Source: Imperialibacter sp. EC-SDR9 | Lineage (GTDB): Bacteria > Bacteroidota > Bacteroidia > Cytophagales > Cyclobacteriaceae | Length of the DNA stretch: 64,000 bases | Assembly (NCBI RefSeq): GCF_902498805.1 | Contig: NZ_LR701578.1 | Span: 1 to 64,000, forward strand | Direction: 5' to 3' | Made by a program: the position numbers and the translations under genes | The notes under the pieces: generated by a model | What the model was told of the DNA's origin: nothing | The model's database searches: none | Seen by the model: the letters and a program-made list of their open reading frames with translations, nothing else | Shown here: positions 46,086 to 54,945 of the stretch, one piece after another | Position numbering within the stretch: position 1 is the first letter of the stretch | Layout of the letters: every line of letters starts with the position of its first letter

Positions 46086-47527
46086 TAGAGCTCCTTCCTT
46101 AATCTGGCCACAGGAATATTTAGTTGTTCCCGGTATTTGGCTACAGTTCGCCTGGCGATTTGATACCCCTTCTTTTTAAGCAATTTTTCAAGTTTATCGT
46201 CCGAAAGCGGCTTGCGCTTTTCTTCGGCGTCAATCATTTCTTTCAGGAAATGCTTCACCTCTCTGCTACTTACATCGTCGCCGGAGTCGGTAGAAATCCC
46301 CTCCGAAAAGAAATACTTCAATGGATATATGCCAAATTCCGTTTGAATAGTTTTGGAGTTGGCCACTCTCGACACCGTGGAAATATCCATTCCTATCTCT
46401 TCCGCTATATCTTTCAAAATCATTGGCCTCAGCTTGCTCTCGTCTCCCTCAAGGAAAAAGTCGTACTGATACTTAATGATTGAGTTCATTGTATTGAGCA
46501 ACGTTTGCTGGCGTTGCTTGATGGCGTCGATGAACCACTTCGCCGAATCAAGCTTTTGCTTCACAAAAGTGACGGTCTCCTTGAGTTTCTTGTCCTTCTT
46601 GTTGCTCTTATCGTAGGCCTGAAGCATTTCCGAATAGTCCCGGCTTACCTTCAACTCAGGAGCATTTCTGGAATTCAAAGAGAGTTCCAGGTTTCCATGA
46701 TTGTTAAAGAGCATAAAGTCTGGAATGAGGTACTGCGTTTTAACAAGGCCAGACCCTACGCCACCGGGCTTTGGATTGAGGTGGGTAATGAGCTTGATCG
46801 CCTCCTTCAGCAGTTCATCATCTTCAAGTTCAAGTTTCTTTGAAATTTTGTCGTAGTGCTTTTTAGTAAACTCATCAAAACAGTCGGTGACTACATGATG
46901 TGCCAGCTGCGCTACTTCGCCGCCAGTTTCTATTTTCCGGTCGATTTGCAACTGCAGACACTCCTGCAAAGAGCGGGCTCCTATGCCAGCAGGATCAAAT
47001 TCCTGGATAAGGTGAAGAATTTCTTCCACTTCGTCGGCTTCACATTCAATGTTTTGAGAGAAGGCCATATCGTTCACTATGGCATCCAGGTCTCGCCTGA
47101 TGTATCCGTCGGCCTCAATACTGCCTATCAGCTGCCTGCCAATGGCATACTGACGCTCGTCCAGCTTGAGAAATCCGAGTTGAGAGATCAGTTGCTCTGA
47201 CAGCGTGGAGCTCTCACTAAATGGCACCTCACGCTCCTCTTCATCGCCACCGGGGCCGTCACCCTGCATTTTATACCCAGCGTAGTCGTCGTCTGGCAGG
47301 TATTCATCAATGTTCAGTTCGTCGCTTGCCGAATTGTCTATATCATCAAAATCATCTGCCTCTTTAGGCTCCTCCTCCTTACCTTCCTCCAACGCAGGAT
47401 TGATCTCCAATTCCTCTTCGATCCTGGTCTCCAGTTCCGCCGTCGGTACTTGCAGGAGCTTAATGAACTGAATCTGCTGCGGCGACAGCTTCTGACTCAG
47501 AGATTGGGTTAAGCCCAGCTTTTGCAT
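46085..47527 (-). CDS. rpoN: RNA polymerase sigma-54 factor
   Basis: Directs polymerase to -24/-12 promoters that need an enhancer-binding ATPase. The 480 residues have the Gln/Leu-rich activator-binding region at the N-terminus (QSLSQKLSPQQIQFIKLLQ), an acidic region II near 55-95, the core-binding domain and the RpoN box ARRTVAKYRE near 460. No enhancer-binding protein is encoded in this window. It lies upstream of the PAP2-like gene. Confidence 0.97.
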   Translation of the reverse strand: MQKLGLTQSLSQKLSPQQIQFIKLLQVPTAELETRIEEELEINPALEEGKEEEPKEADDFDDIDNSASDELNIDEYLPDDDYAGYKMQGDGPGGDEEEREVPFSESSTLSEQLISQLGFLKLDERQYAIGRQLIGSIEADGYIRRDLDAIVNDMAFSQNIECEADEVEEILHLIQEFDPAGIGARSLQECLQLQIDRKIETGGEVAQLAHHVVTDCFDEFTKKHYDKISKKLELEDDELLKEAIKLITHLNPKPGGVGSGLVKTQYLIPDFMLFNNHGNLELSLNSRNAPELKVSRDYSEMLQAYDKSNKKDKKLKETVTFVKQKLDSAKWFIDAIKQRQQTLLNTMNSIIKYQYDFFLEGDESKLRPMILKDIAEEIGMDISTVSRVANSKTIQTEFGIYPLKYFFSEGISTDSGDDVSSREVKHFLKEMIDAEEKRKPLSDDKLEKLLKKKGYQIARRTVAKYREQLNIPVARLRKEL

Positions 47528-47826
47528 ACTTCGATTAGTTTAGCCTATTAGTGCTGTAAAATAAGAAATATAAGGTATTTGGCCATTCTTCCCGCCAACT
47601 TCATTACGCAATTCGAATCCATAGGTTGAGTCGGCAATGTCGAAATAGTAGAAAGGCCGCATCCGGTTGATTTTTAATGCCTTTCACCTTTGATAAAAGT
47701 ACTCAATATAGTTTTTTTGCGGCAATTTTAGAGTTCTCAGCTGAGATGAACAAATAGGTTTGGTAAAAATACTGCTACCTTGCGAAAAAAGAGAACCGAG
47801 TACTTTTTTAATTAACGATAAATAAG

Positions 47827-49278
47827 GTGAGCCAGAAAAAAAGGACTAAAATCAAAGACATTCTTCAGCTAGCTGAAGCGAATGTTACAGTGACTGTGAA
47901 GGGCTGGGTAAGGACAAAGCGTGAAAACAAGAATGTTGTCTTTATCAACCTTAACGACGGCTCAACTATCAATAACCTTCAAATTGTTGGCGACCCAACT
48001 AAATTTGACGAGGCAACGCTGAAAAAAATCACTACCGGGGCTTCATTGTCTGTTGTGGGCTTACTGGTTGCCTCGCAGGGATCCGGGCAGAAGTTTGAAT
48101 TGCAAGCAGATACAATTGATGTGCTTGGTGTAGCTGATCCTGAGAAGTTTCCATTGCAACCGAAAAAGCACTCTTTGGAATTCCTTCGTGAAATTGCCCA
48201 CTTAAGACCCCGCACGAATACTTTCAGTGCTATACTGAGAGTACGACACTCCATGATTTTTGCTGTGCATAAGTTCTTTCACGAAAAGGGCTTTTTCAAT
48301 ATCCACACACCCATTATCACCGCTTCAGATGCCGAAGGGGCAGGGGAAATGTTTCGGGTGACCACGCTTGACCTCGACAAGCTGCCAAAGACGGAAGACG
48401 GAAAAGTAGACTTTAAGGAAGACTTTTTTGAAAGAGAGGCAAACCTCACCGTATCGGGGCAGCTGGAAGGTGAGCTGACCGCATTGGCTCTTTCGGAGAT
48501 TTATACTTTTGGCCCCACCTTCAGGGCTGAAAACTCCAACACCACCCGTCACCTGGCTGAATTTTGGATGATTGAGCCTGAAATGGCATTTTATGACCTG
48601 GAAGACAACATGGATCTGGCCGAGGAGATGCTCAAATATCTCGTTACTTATGCGCTGGAAAACTGCCAGGAAGACCTTGCCTTTCTTGAGCAGCGAGCCA
48701 AAGATGAAGAGAGCACTAAAAAGCAGGAAGAAAGAAGCGAACTCAGCCTTTTAGAAAGGTTGCGCTTTGTGGCTGACAATGAGTTTGTGCGCCTCACTTA
48801 TACGGAAGCCATCGATATCCTTAGAAATAGCAACTACAACAAGAAAAAGAAGTTCCAATACCTGATTGACGCCTGGGGCGCTGATTTACAGTCGGAGCAT
48901 GAACGCTACCTGGTTGAAAAGCACTTCAAAAAGCCAGTGATTTTGATCAACTACCCAAAAGAGATCAAGTCATTCTATATGAAGCAAAACGACGATGGAA
49001 AAACTGTCGCAGCCATGGACATCCTGTTTCCAGGCATTGGCGAAATTGTAGGGGGCTCACAAAGAGAGGAGAATTACGACAAGCTCACAAACAGAATGAA
49101 GGAGCTTGATATGGATGCAGAAAGCATGTGGTGGTTTCTGGACACCAGAAGGTTTGGAACTGTACCCCATAGTGGCTTTGGCCTTGGGTTCGAAAGGCTG
49201 ATGCTGTTTGTTACAGGCATGAGCAACATCAGAGATGTGATACCCTTCCCAAGAACGCCAGGGAACGCAGAGTTTTAA
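47827..49278 (+). CDS. asnS: Asparaginyl-tRNA synthetase
   Basis: Charges tRNA-Asn. The 483 residues contain the N-terminal OB-fold anticodon-binding domain ([24 protein letters not shown] as separate strands) and the class II core with motif 2 [21 protein letters not shown] near 236 and motif 3 [12 protein letters not shown] near 451. A charged insert around 285-310 ([14 protein letters not shown]) is usual in Bacteroidota. The start is GTG 47827, the only candidate before the conserved beginning. Confidence 0.96.
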   Translation: MSQKKRTKIKDILQLAEANVTVTVKGWVRTKRENKNVVFINLNDGSTINNLQIVGDPTKFDEATLKKITTGASLSVVGLLVASQGSGQKFELQADTIDVLGVADPEKFPLQPKKHSLEFLREIAHLRPRTNTFSAILRVRHSMIFAVHKFFHEKGFFNIHTPIITASDAEGAGEMFRVTTLDLDKLPKTEDGKVDFKEDFFEREANLTVSGQLEGELTALALSEIYTFGPTFRAENSNTTRHLAEFWMIEPEMAFYDLEDNMDLAEEMLKYLVTYALENCQEDLAFLEQRAKDEESTKKQEERSELSLLERLRFVADNEFVRLTYTEAIDILRNSNYNKKKKFQYLIDAWGADLQSEHERYLVEKHFKKPVILINYPKEIKSFYMKQNDDGKTVAAMDILFPGIGEIVGGSQREENYDKLTNRMKELDMDAESMWWFLDTRRFGTVPHSGFGLGFERLMLFVTGMSNIRDVIPFPRTPGNAEF

Positions 49279-49290
49279 TCCCGTACACAC

Positions 49291-49328
49291 AAAAGAGGCA
49301 GCCCCAACGAGTTGGAGCTGCCTCTTTT
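49291..49328. terminator. Bidirectional terminator between asnS and the T9SS-tail gene
   Basis: AAAAGAGGCAGC and GCTGCCTCTTTT form a 12-base stem, extended by CCAAC/GTTGG after one mismatch. Flanking A and T runs allow termination in both directions between these convergent genes. Confidence 0.88.
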
Positions 49329-49350
49329 ATTTCACAGTAAGGTTGTATAG

Positions 49351-49737
49351 TTAGTTCTTAAGAAACTTGATTGCCTTTTTGTACCTGGTATAGTCATCCT
49401 TGATGATCAGGAAGTAATACCCGGAATTGAAAGTTTTCACAGGAATCTTGTAGGTGTCCTTCGCCACTTCTTCAGGTTCTATCCTAATAGTGTTCCCAAT
49501 GATGCTGTGCATCTCAAATTCCACTTTCTTCAAGTTCGAATCTTTTATCTCCACCACAATAAACTCAACGGCGGGGTTAGGATAAACTTCGATTTGATTC
49601 TTCAACTCCAGTGTGGGAGTCTGTCTGAAAGCACTTTCAGTAGTCACTTGCTCCTTGTCTTCGGTAGATTGCGCATACCCATTCACCCCGAGAAGGGCGA
49701 CAAGTAACAATCCGATGACAAATTTAATGAAGCGCAT
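49351..49737 (-). CDS. Small secreted protein consisting mainly of a T9SS type A sorting domain
   Basis: A 128-residue protein. A signal peptide (MRFIKFVIGLLLVALLGVNGYA) is followed by about 25 linker residues, then a type A C-terminal domain starting IEVYPNPAVEFIVVEI and ending YKKAIKFLKN. In known proteins this domain sends a large cargo through the type IX system and is removed. Here there is almost no cargo. Other proteins keep such tails for outer-membrane association. The gene is alone, with a terminator behind it. Confidence 0.85.
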   Translation of the reverse strand: MRFIKFVIGLLLVALLGVNGYAQSTEDKEQVTTESAFRQTPTLELKNQIEVYPNPAVEFIVVEIKDSNLKKVEFEMHSIIGNTIRIEPEEVAKDTYKIPVKTFNSGYYFLIIKDDYTRYKKAIKFLKN

Positions 49738-49910
49738 AATCTACATATCTGGAGCCAATAAGGCTATGTAACAAAGTACGAAAAAAAAATAGTAATGTTC
49801 TAATGCCTAATTGAAATTTTTGAATGTCTTTTTCGTTATCTGCGGTTTCCTCAAAAATGGAGGTGAAATGAACGGTGAAATTAGACCAGACTCAAAATTC
49901 GGCTCGAATA

Positions 49911-51404
49911 TTACAATTTTGTAAACGCCGCTGGAAGAAAATCAATAATGTCAGAGGCGATTAAACCATATTCTCCCCTGGATTGAGCGCCCAAGTCGCC
50001 TGAAATTCCATGGAGTAAGACTGCTAAACGAGCGCTTTTTGTTGGGGAAAATGCCTGGGACAGCAGTCCAGCTACAATGCCTGTAAGTACATCGCCGCTC
50101 CCTGCGGTGGCCATGCCAGGGTTTCCTGTGCTGTTAAAATAGACCTCTCCTGATGGCGTGCAAATGCTGCTGTACGCTCCTTTTAGAACCACAATCAACT
50201 GGTGTTTTTTTGAAAACTCAATTTGTTTGTTCAACCTTTCGTAGTCGTTGCTCCAGTCGCCTACCAGTCGCCTGAACTCCCCGGGGTGGGGTGTTAATAT
50301 GCTATTGGCTGGAACTTGCTTGAAAAGCTGTGGATTTTGGCTCAAAATATTGAGTCCGTCGGCGTCAATGACCATAGGTTTTGAAACAATCTTCAGAGCG
50401 CTTTCAAAGGCCTTAACGGTCACATTATGCGTGCCAAGACCTGGCCCTATAGCGACACAATCAAAGTTTGACAAATCGTTCGGCATTCGGGTAATATGGT
50501 CATTATTGGCATCCTCGCTGACCATGGCCTCTGGCACAGCGGCGTGAATGGGCGTTACGGCACAGCCTGACGTATGCACCGTTAGCAGGCCTGCACCAGC
50601 CCGCATGCAGGCTTTCGAAGAAAGAATAGCAGCACCGACCTTACCCTTGCTCCCAGCAATCAGCAGCGTACGTCCTGCATCGCCTTTGTGAGCAAACGTG
50701 GATCGGTCGGGAAGCTTCAGATCCTCATCCCCCGCCTGCTGATAGTAGTAGGAACATTCCACTTCCTTCACAAACTGCGCCGACAGACCAATGTCAACCG
50801 ACTTCCATTCACCCACATACGGGTAGTTTTCAGGCAAAAGAAAGGCTAGTTTGGGTGCCTGAAATGTAATTGTAATATCGGAACGGAACGCTATTGCGCC
50901 ATTCTGGGGTTGATCGCAAAAAAGTCCCGAGGGGATGTCAATGGCCACTTTTCTGGCTTCAATGCCATTCAAAAAGTCTATTAGTTTCGCATAGTCCCCA
51001 TCAACCGGCCTGTTCAGACCTGAGCCAAACAAGGCATCAACTATAACCAGCTTGTCTGGGATATCCGCAGCGTATATCTCCGACGCTTTGGCCACGCTGA
51101 CAGCGCCTGTAAGGCGGTTAAGGTTGACCATGAAGTCTTCAGTTCCTTTTTCTGCCGATCCCGCCAGCCACACCTTTACCTCATATTTTAGATCTTTCAG
51201 CAGGCGAGCTACGGCAAGACCATCTCCTCCGTTGTTACCTGTTCCGCAAAAAACCCATAAGACGTGGTCACTAAAAAAGTGCTTTTTAAATTCTGCAACA
51301 AAGGCATTACTGGCCCTTTCCATCAGGTCAATAGAGGTTATAGGCTCATTTTCTATAGTATAGGCGTCAGCTTCACGGATTTGTTGAGGAGAAAGAATTT
51401 TCAT
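49911..51404 (-). CDS. nnr: Bifunctional NAD(P)H-hydrate epimerase / ADP-dependent dehydratase
   Basis: Repairs hydrated NADH and NADPH. The 497-residue fusion has an N-terminal YjeF_N epimerase (FCGTGNNGGDGLAVARLL near 53, VDALFGSGLNRP near 122) and a C-terminal ribokinase-like dehydratase (LTPHPGEFRRL near 370, NPGMATAGSGDVLTGIVAG near 430). This is the same architecture as E. coli Nnr. It stands alone between the T9SS-tail gene and the divergent bestrophin gene. Confidence 0.95.
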   Translation of the reverse strand: MKILSPQQIREADAYTIENEPITSIDLMERASNAFVAEFKKHFFSDHVLWVFCGTGNNGGDGLAVARLLKDLKYEVKVWLAGSAEKGTEDFMVNLNRLTGAVSVAKASEIYAADIPDKLVIVDALFGSGLNRPVDGDYAKLIDFLNGIEARKVAIDIPSGLFCDQPQNGAIAFRSDITITFQAPKLAFLLPENYPYVGEWKSVDIGLSAQFVKEVECSYYYQQAGDEDLKLPDRSTFAHKGDAGRTLLIAGSKGKVGAAILSSKACMRAGAGLLTVHTSGCAVTPIHAAVPEAMVSEDANNDHITRMPNDLSNFDCVAIGPGLGTHNVTVKAFESALKIVSKPMVIDADGLNILSQNPQLFKQVPANSILTPHPGEFRRLVGDWSNDYERLNKQIEFSKKHQLIVVLKGAYSSICTPSGEVYFNSTGNPGMATAGSGDVLTGIVAGLLSQAFSPTKSARLAVLLHGISGDLGAQSRGEYGLIASDIIDFLPAAFTKL

Positions 51405-51541
51405 AGCGACTGAATTCTCAGTAAGTTAGAAAGCTTTTTTCACAAGGGCTTTAAAATGATGCCATTTGAGCTAGGGAGTTTATTATTCGTTACCTATCTT
51501 TTGAGCTGTTTTTAGCAAAACCTACCCTAAATTCTGATCCT

Positions 51542-52435
51542 ATGATTGAGTACAACCCCAAATCCTGGGTTTCCCTAATTTTTGATGTCTACAGCCGATA
51601 TGTTATCAAATCGCTTTTCCCGCTGCTGGCATTTATGATGGTGTATTCCACATTCTTGACTTATGTACTCGTTGATATATTTGAAATTCATACTTTTTTC
51701 GAGGGAGCTATTGTATTTCACTCACTATTAGGAGTAGTGCTCGGTCTTTTCCTGGTACTGAGAACCAACACAGCCTACGACCGCTGGTGGGAAGGCCGAA
51801 AATTGTGGGGACAGCTCGTGAATGATACCCGGAGCCTTTCCATGAAGGTCAACGCCTATCTGCCTGAGAAATCCAGAGATGACCGCTCTTACTTTGAGCA
51901 CATGATTCCAAATTTTGTATATGCCATGAAAGAGCACCTCAGGCACGGCACGAAAATGGAAGAGTTGGAGTTTGAAAACGAATATGATGAACAGAAAGTA
52001 AAGGCGTGCGACCACAAACCGAACAAAATCAACGCCATGCTTTTCCAAAGGATAAACGCCATCTTTAAAAAGGGCGAAATCACTGGTGAACAGCTCATTA
52101 TTTTTGACAAAGAAATTAAAAATTTTGCTGACATCATGGGGGCCTGCGAAAGGATCAAAACGACCCCTATTCCCTACTCCTACAGCATGTATATCAAGAA
52201 GTTTCTCTTTATCTACACAATGACCCTCCCATTGGCTTTCGTTGTTGAATTTGGTTATTGGACAGTGGTACTCGTTGGGTTAATCTTCTACATTTTAGTG
52301 AGTATTGAGCTCATCGCTGAGGAAATTGAAGATCCGTTTGGAAAGGATATTAATGACCTACCCGTGGAACGTATCTCAATGAATATCAAGAGGAATGTAA
52401 AAGAGATCATTCAGGTGGATTTCCCGAAAAAATGA
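51542..52435 (+). CDS. Bestrophin-family ion channel
   Basis: A 297-residue membrane protein of the YneE/bestrophin family, which forms pentameric anion or cation channels. The N-terminal MIEYNPKSWVSLIFDVYSR and the neck-region LVLRTNTAYDRWWEGRKLWG are diagnostic. GACERIKTTPIPYSY near 200 and the C-terminal EEIEDPFGKDINDLP are also conserved. The gene overlaps the following small membrane-protein gene by four bases. Confidence 0.93.
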   Translation: MIEYNPKSWVSLIFDVYSRYVIKSLFPLLAFMMVYSTFLTYVLVDIFEIHTFFEGAIVFHSLLGVVLGLFLVLRTNTAYDRWWEGRKLWGQLVNDTRSLSMKVNAYLPEKSRDDRSYFEHMIPNFVYAMKEHLRHGTKMEELEFENEYDEQKVKACDHKPNKINAMLFQRINAIFKKGEITGEQLIIFDKEIKNFADIMGACERIKTTPIPYSYSMYIKKFLFIYTMTLPLAFVVEFGYWTVVLVGLIFYILVSIELIAEEIEDPFGKDINDLPVERISMNIKRNVKEIIQVDFPKK

Positions 52436-52617
52436 ATGAGTACCAGCTACTGCTCATCGTTAACCTGATAGCCGGTGCTGGAATTGTCATTTGGGTCAAC
52501 AAGAGAAAATACGAGGGGAAGAAGGCAATTATCTATGTGCTGGCGCTTGTGCTACCAATACCTACGCTTCTCTATCTGTATCTGTTGTATAAGTTCACGG
52601 ATCAGTTAAAAAAATGA
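52432..52617 (+). CDS. Small membrane protein coupled to the bestrophin gene
   Basis: A 61-residue protein with two hydrophobic helices (about residues 5-22 and 33-53) separated by a basic loop (NKRKYEGKK). It resembles the short PLDc_N-like/DUF-type two-helix proteins in general layout but was not identified. Its ATG overlaps the bestrophin stop (ATGA), which supports coordinated synthesis. Its stop codon lies within the stem of the terminator. Confidence 0.7.
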   Translation: MNEYQLLLIVNLIAGAGIVIWVNKRKYEGKKAIIYVLALVLPIPTLLYLYLLYKFTDQLKK

Positions 52618-52651
52618 AGGCATGGATTGTAGAATCCATGCCTTCATTTTT
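52616..52651. terminator. Bidirectional terminator between the small membrane gene and lipA
   Basis: A perfect 13-base inverted repeat (GAAGGCATGGATT / AATCCATGCCTTC) with a GTAG loop, followed by ATTTTTTC on the plus strand and A-rich sequence on the other side. The stem includes part of the upstream gene's stop codon. It serves two convergent genes. Confidence 0.9.
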
Positions 52652-52668
52652 TCTAAAGTTTCTTCTTG

Positions 52669-53556
52669 TCAAATAGGCACGTTCACATGCCTTTCAGCAT
52701 GGTAGCTTGACCTAACCAGTGGGCCGGATTCCACATACTTCAAGCCCCTCTTCAAACCCTCTTCTCTGTACATGTCAAAGGTTTCCGGGTGGATAAACTC
52801 AGCCACCTCAATATGCATTTTGGTCGGCTGGAGGTACTGACCCAGCGTCAGAATATCGAGCCCGTTGGCTACCAGGTCGTCGATGGCTTTGAACACCTGA
52901 TCCTGTGTTTCGCCCAGGCCAAGCATAATACCCGACTTTGTGCGTTTTCCAAGCTCTTTGGTTCTTCTGGTCTGTTCGAGGCTTCTCTCGTACTTGGCTT
53001 GCGGGCGCACCCTGCGGTAAAGGCTCTCCACAGTTTCCATGTTGTGAGAAACTACTTCTTGTCCGCCTTCTACCATTCTATAAAGAGCATCCCAATTAGC
53101 CTTTACGTCTGGAATAAGCGTTTCTATGGTTGTTTCGGGGCTGGCAAGCTTTGTTTGCACCACAGTTTGGTACCACACCTCAGCGCCTTTATCTTTAAGT
53201 TCGTCACGGTTAACTGAAGTAATCACGGCGTGCTTCACTCCCATCAATTTGATGGCTTCGGCCACTCTTCTGGGCTCGTCTTCATCATATTCGGGTGGCC
53301 GGCCGGTTGCCACGGCGCAAAAAGTGCAACTGCGTGTACAAACATTACCGAGGATCATGAAAGTGGCGGTGCCTGCTCCCCAGCATTCCCCCATATTTGG
53401 GCAGTTGCCACTCTCACAAATCGTATGCAGTTTGTGGGTGTCGACAAGTTGGCGAACCTTGGCGTACTCCTTTCCCACTGGCAGCTTTACTCTTAGCCAG
53501 TTGGGCTTTTTCACCCGCTGTGTGGCATCCTGAGAAATTACTGGTAACTCTATCAT
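52669..53556 (-). CDS. lipA: Lipoyl synthase
   Basis: Radical SAM enzyme inserting two sulfur atoms into protein-bound octanoate. The 295 residues contain the auxiliary cluster motif [14 protein letters not shown] near 48 and the radical SAM motif [10 protein letters not shown] near 73, plus the C-terminal [11 protein letters not shown]. It completes the lipoylation pathway begun by LipB at 40.2-41.0 kb; the two genes are 12 kb apart. It is preceded by nothing close on its strand. Confidence 0.97.
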   Translation of the reverse strand: MIELPVISQDATQRVKKPNWLRVKLPVGKEYAKVRQLVDTHKLHTICESGNCPNMGECWGAGTATFMILGNVCTRSCTFCAVATGRPPEYDEDEPRRVAEAIKLMGVKHAVITSVNRDELKDKGAEVWYQTVVQTKLASPETTIETLIPDVKANWDALYRMVEGGQEVVSHNMETVESLYRRVRPQAKYERSLEQTRRTKELGKRTKSGIMLGLGETQDQVFKAIDDLVANGLDILTLGQYLQPTKMHIEVAEFIHPETFDMYREEGLKRGLKYVESGPLVRSSYHAERHVNVPI

Positions 53557-53634
53557 TGTTAGCTTTCTTCTTCCAATTGAATTATTACAAAATAATACCC
53601 TCCATGGTTCACAAACAAATGGAAAATGGAAAGG

Positions 53635-54360
53635 TTACCGGCGGGCGCCGTAATAGAGTGTGAAAAAGGCCGATGTGAAAAATGCCGTGTTTGTGGCAGC
53701 CGGTATGATAATAATCTCTTTTGTGAAAGCTTCTGCCAGCACACCTATTTCAAAACCAGTGACATTACTCTTGAACGTGCCAAATTCGAAGTTGATAGCT
53801 GCTTTGGCATTTAAACCTGGCTGTATTTTCGACTGACCAAGGCCCTGAAAAAGCCTCCCAGTTCCCAAAATACCTCCAAAACTATGTCTTGCCGGGTCAA
53901 ACTGCTCTACTGTAAAAGTACTGGGCCCGGTGGCGTATTTCACATAATAAGGAGCAACTATTCCCAAAGTGGGGCCAGCCGCCCAGCTGGCATTGATCTG
54001 AACACCCTGTTGTGGCGCTTTTCGGAACATCAAATAGTCCTTACCATACTGCAAGCGAACAGCATAAAGGTAGTTTTTCTTAGCCCAGACAAATGGATTG
54101 CCGTATTGGGAAATATACCTATACTCTTTTGGGTGCTTCACATTGATCAGCTCCATTCCAAAAGTTCGGAAGGTCTTTTCATCCATAGCCTGAGAGTACT
54201 TCAGAACGATGCCACCGATGAGTCCGCTGTTGGTGTTTTTATTGATACCCCAGATATATTCTCTTGAATATTCATAGTTCCCGTTGTCCTGTGACTTGGC
54301 CACTGACGATGCCAGGAGAATCAAACAAAAGATAGAAAGTCCTGTATTTAGACGTTTCAT
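53635..54360 (-). CDS. Secreted hypothetical protein, possible outer-membrane barrel
   Basis: A 241-residue protein with a signal peptide (MKRLNTGLSIFCLILLASSVA, cut before KSQ or after). The rest shows alternating strands, for example GLIGGIVLKYSQAMDEKTFRTFGMEL and YLYAVRLQYGKDYLMF, and ends TSAFFTLYYGARR. The strand pattern suits a small barrel. I do not recognise a family. It lies 79 bases upstream of lipA on the same strand but shares no visible coupling. Confidence 0.7.
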   Translation of the reverse strand: MKRLNTGLSIFCLILLASSVAKSQDNGNYEYSREYIWGINKNTNSGLIGGIVLKYSQAMDEKTFRTFGMELINVKHPKEYRYISQYGNPFVWAKKNYLYAVRLQYGKDYLMFRKAPQQGVQINASWAAGPTLGIVAPYYVKYATGPSTFTVEQFDPARHSFGGILGTGRLFQGLGQSKIQPGLNAKAAINFEFGTFKSNVTGFEIGVLAEAFTKEIIIIPAATNTAFFTSAFFTLYYGARR

Positions 54361-54590
54361 AAGGGAACCAGATATTTTACACCAAATTAGCTATTTTTAG
54401 CTTAATCGTTAATCAGCAAGACTAAGTTTGAATCAAAATGGTTGACTGCCTCGGGGCAAAGGCATGACAACAAATTGATTCGGACTTCAATAACAAATCA
54501 ACACCTGTTACCCCTATCGCTTAGTAGGCAAATACTCTAAGCAGCGACTGCCAGGCTGTCGACAAGGAAAACAAAATTCCTCTGACGCCT

Positions 54591-54944
54591 TTAAAGCACA
54601 ACATCTTTGGTCGCCGACTTGATCGCATCATACGAAATACTGAAATGCGAGGCGTCGTAAACTGGCTTGCCCTGAAAGAGCACTATAGCTTGTGGAGACT
54701 GGTGCTCAATACCCAACTCATTTGCCACAGCGTGCGAAGTTGGTCTATTGGCTAGCAGGTCCAGGTAGTAGGGTTTCCAGTCCTTCATCTCACTTTCGTC
54801 CCATTTGCGTTCGATCCTGTCCAGTGACGCTGCACTTATAGAACAGCTGGTGCTGTGCTTAAAAATGAGCACTGGATGGGAGTTTGATTCTTCGATAACG
54901 CTTTCAATTTGCTCAGGCGAGGTGAGCTTATTCCATTTGATCAT
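54591..54944 (-). CDS. ytxJ: YtxJ-like bacillithiol-system redox protein
   Basis: A 117-residue thioredoxin-fold protein. Start ATG 54944 gives MIKWNKLTSPEQIESVIEES, the expected beginning; an upstream reading to 55010 overlaps the preceding gene without support. The single active-site Cys is in FKHSTSCSISAAS near residue 33, and the SPQAIVLFQGKPVYDASH cis-Pro region follows. YtxJ proteins are proposed monothiol bacilliredoxins in organisms making bacillithiol. It begins one base after the PRYS-repeat gene ends, so the two should be in one transcript. Confidence 0.85.
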   Translation of the reverse strand: MIKWNKLTSPEQIESVIEESNSHPVLIFKHSTSCSISAASLDRIERKWDESEMKDWKPYYLDLLANRPTSHAVANELGIEHQSPQAIVLFQGKPVYDASHFSISYDAIKSATKDVVL

Positions 54945-54945
54945 A

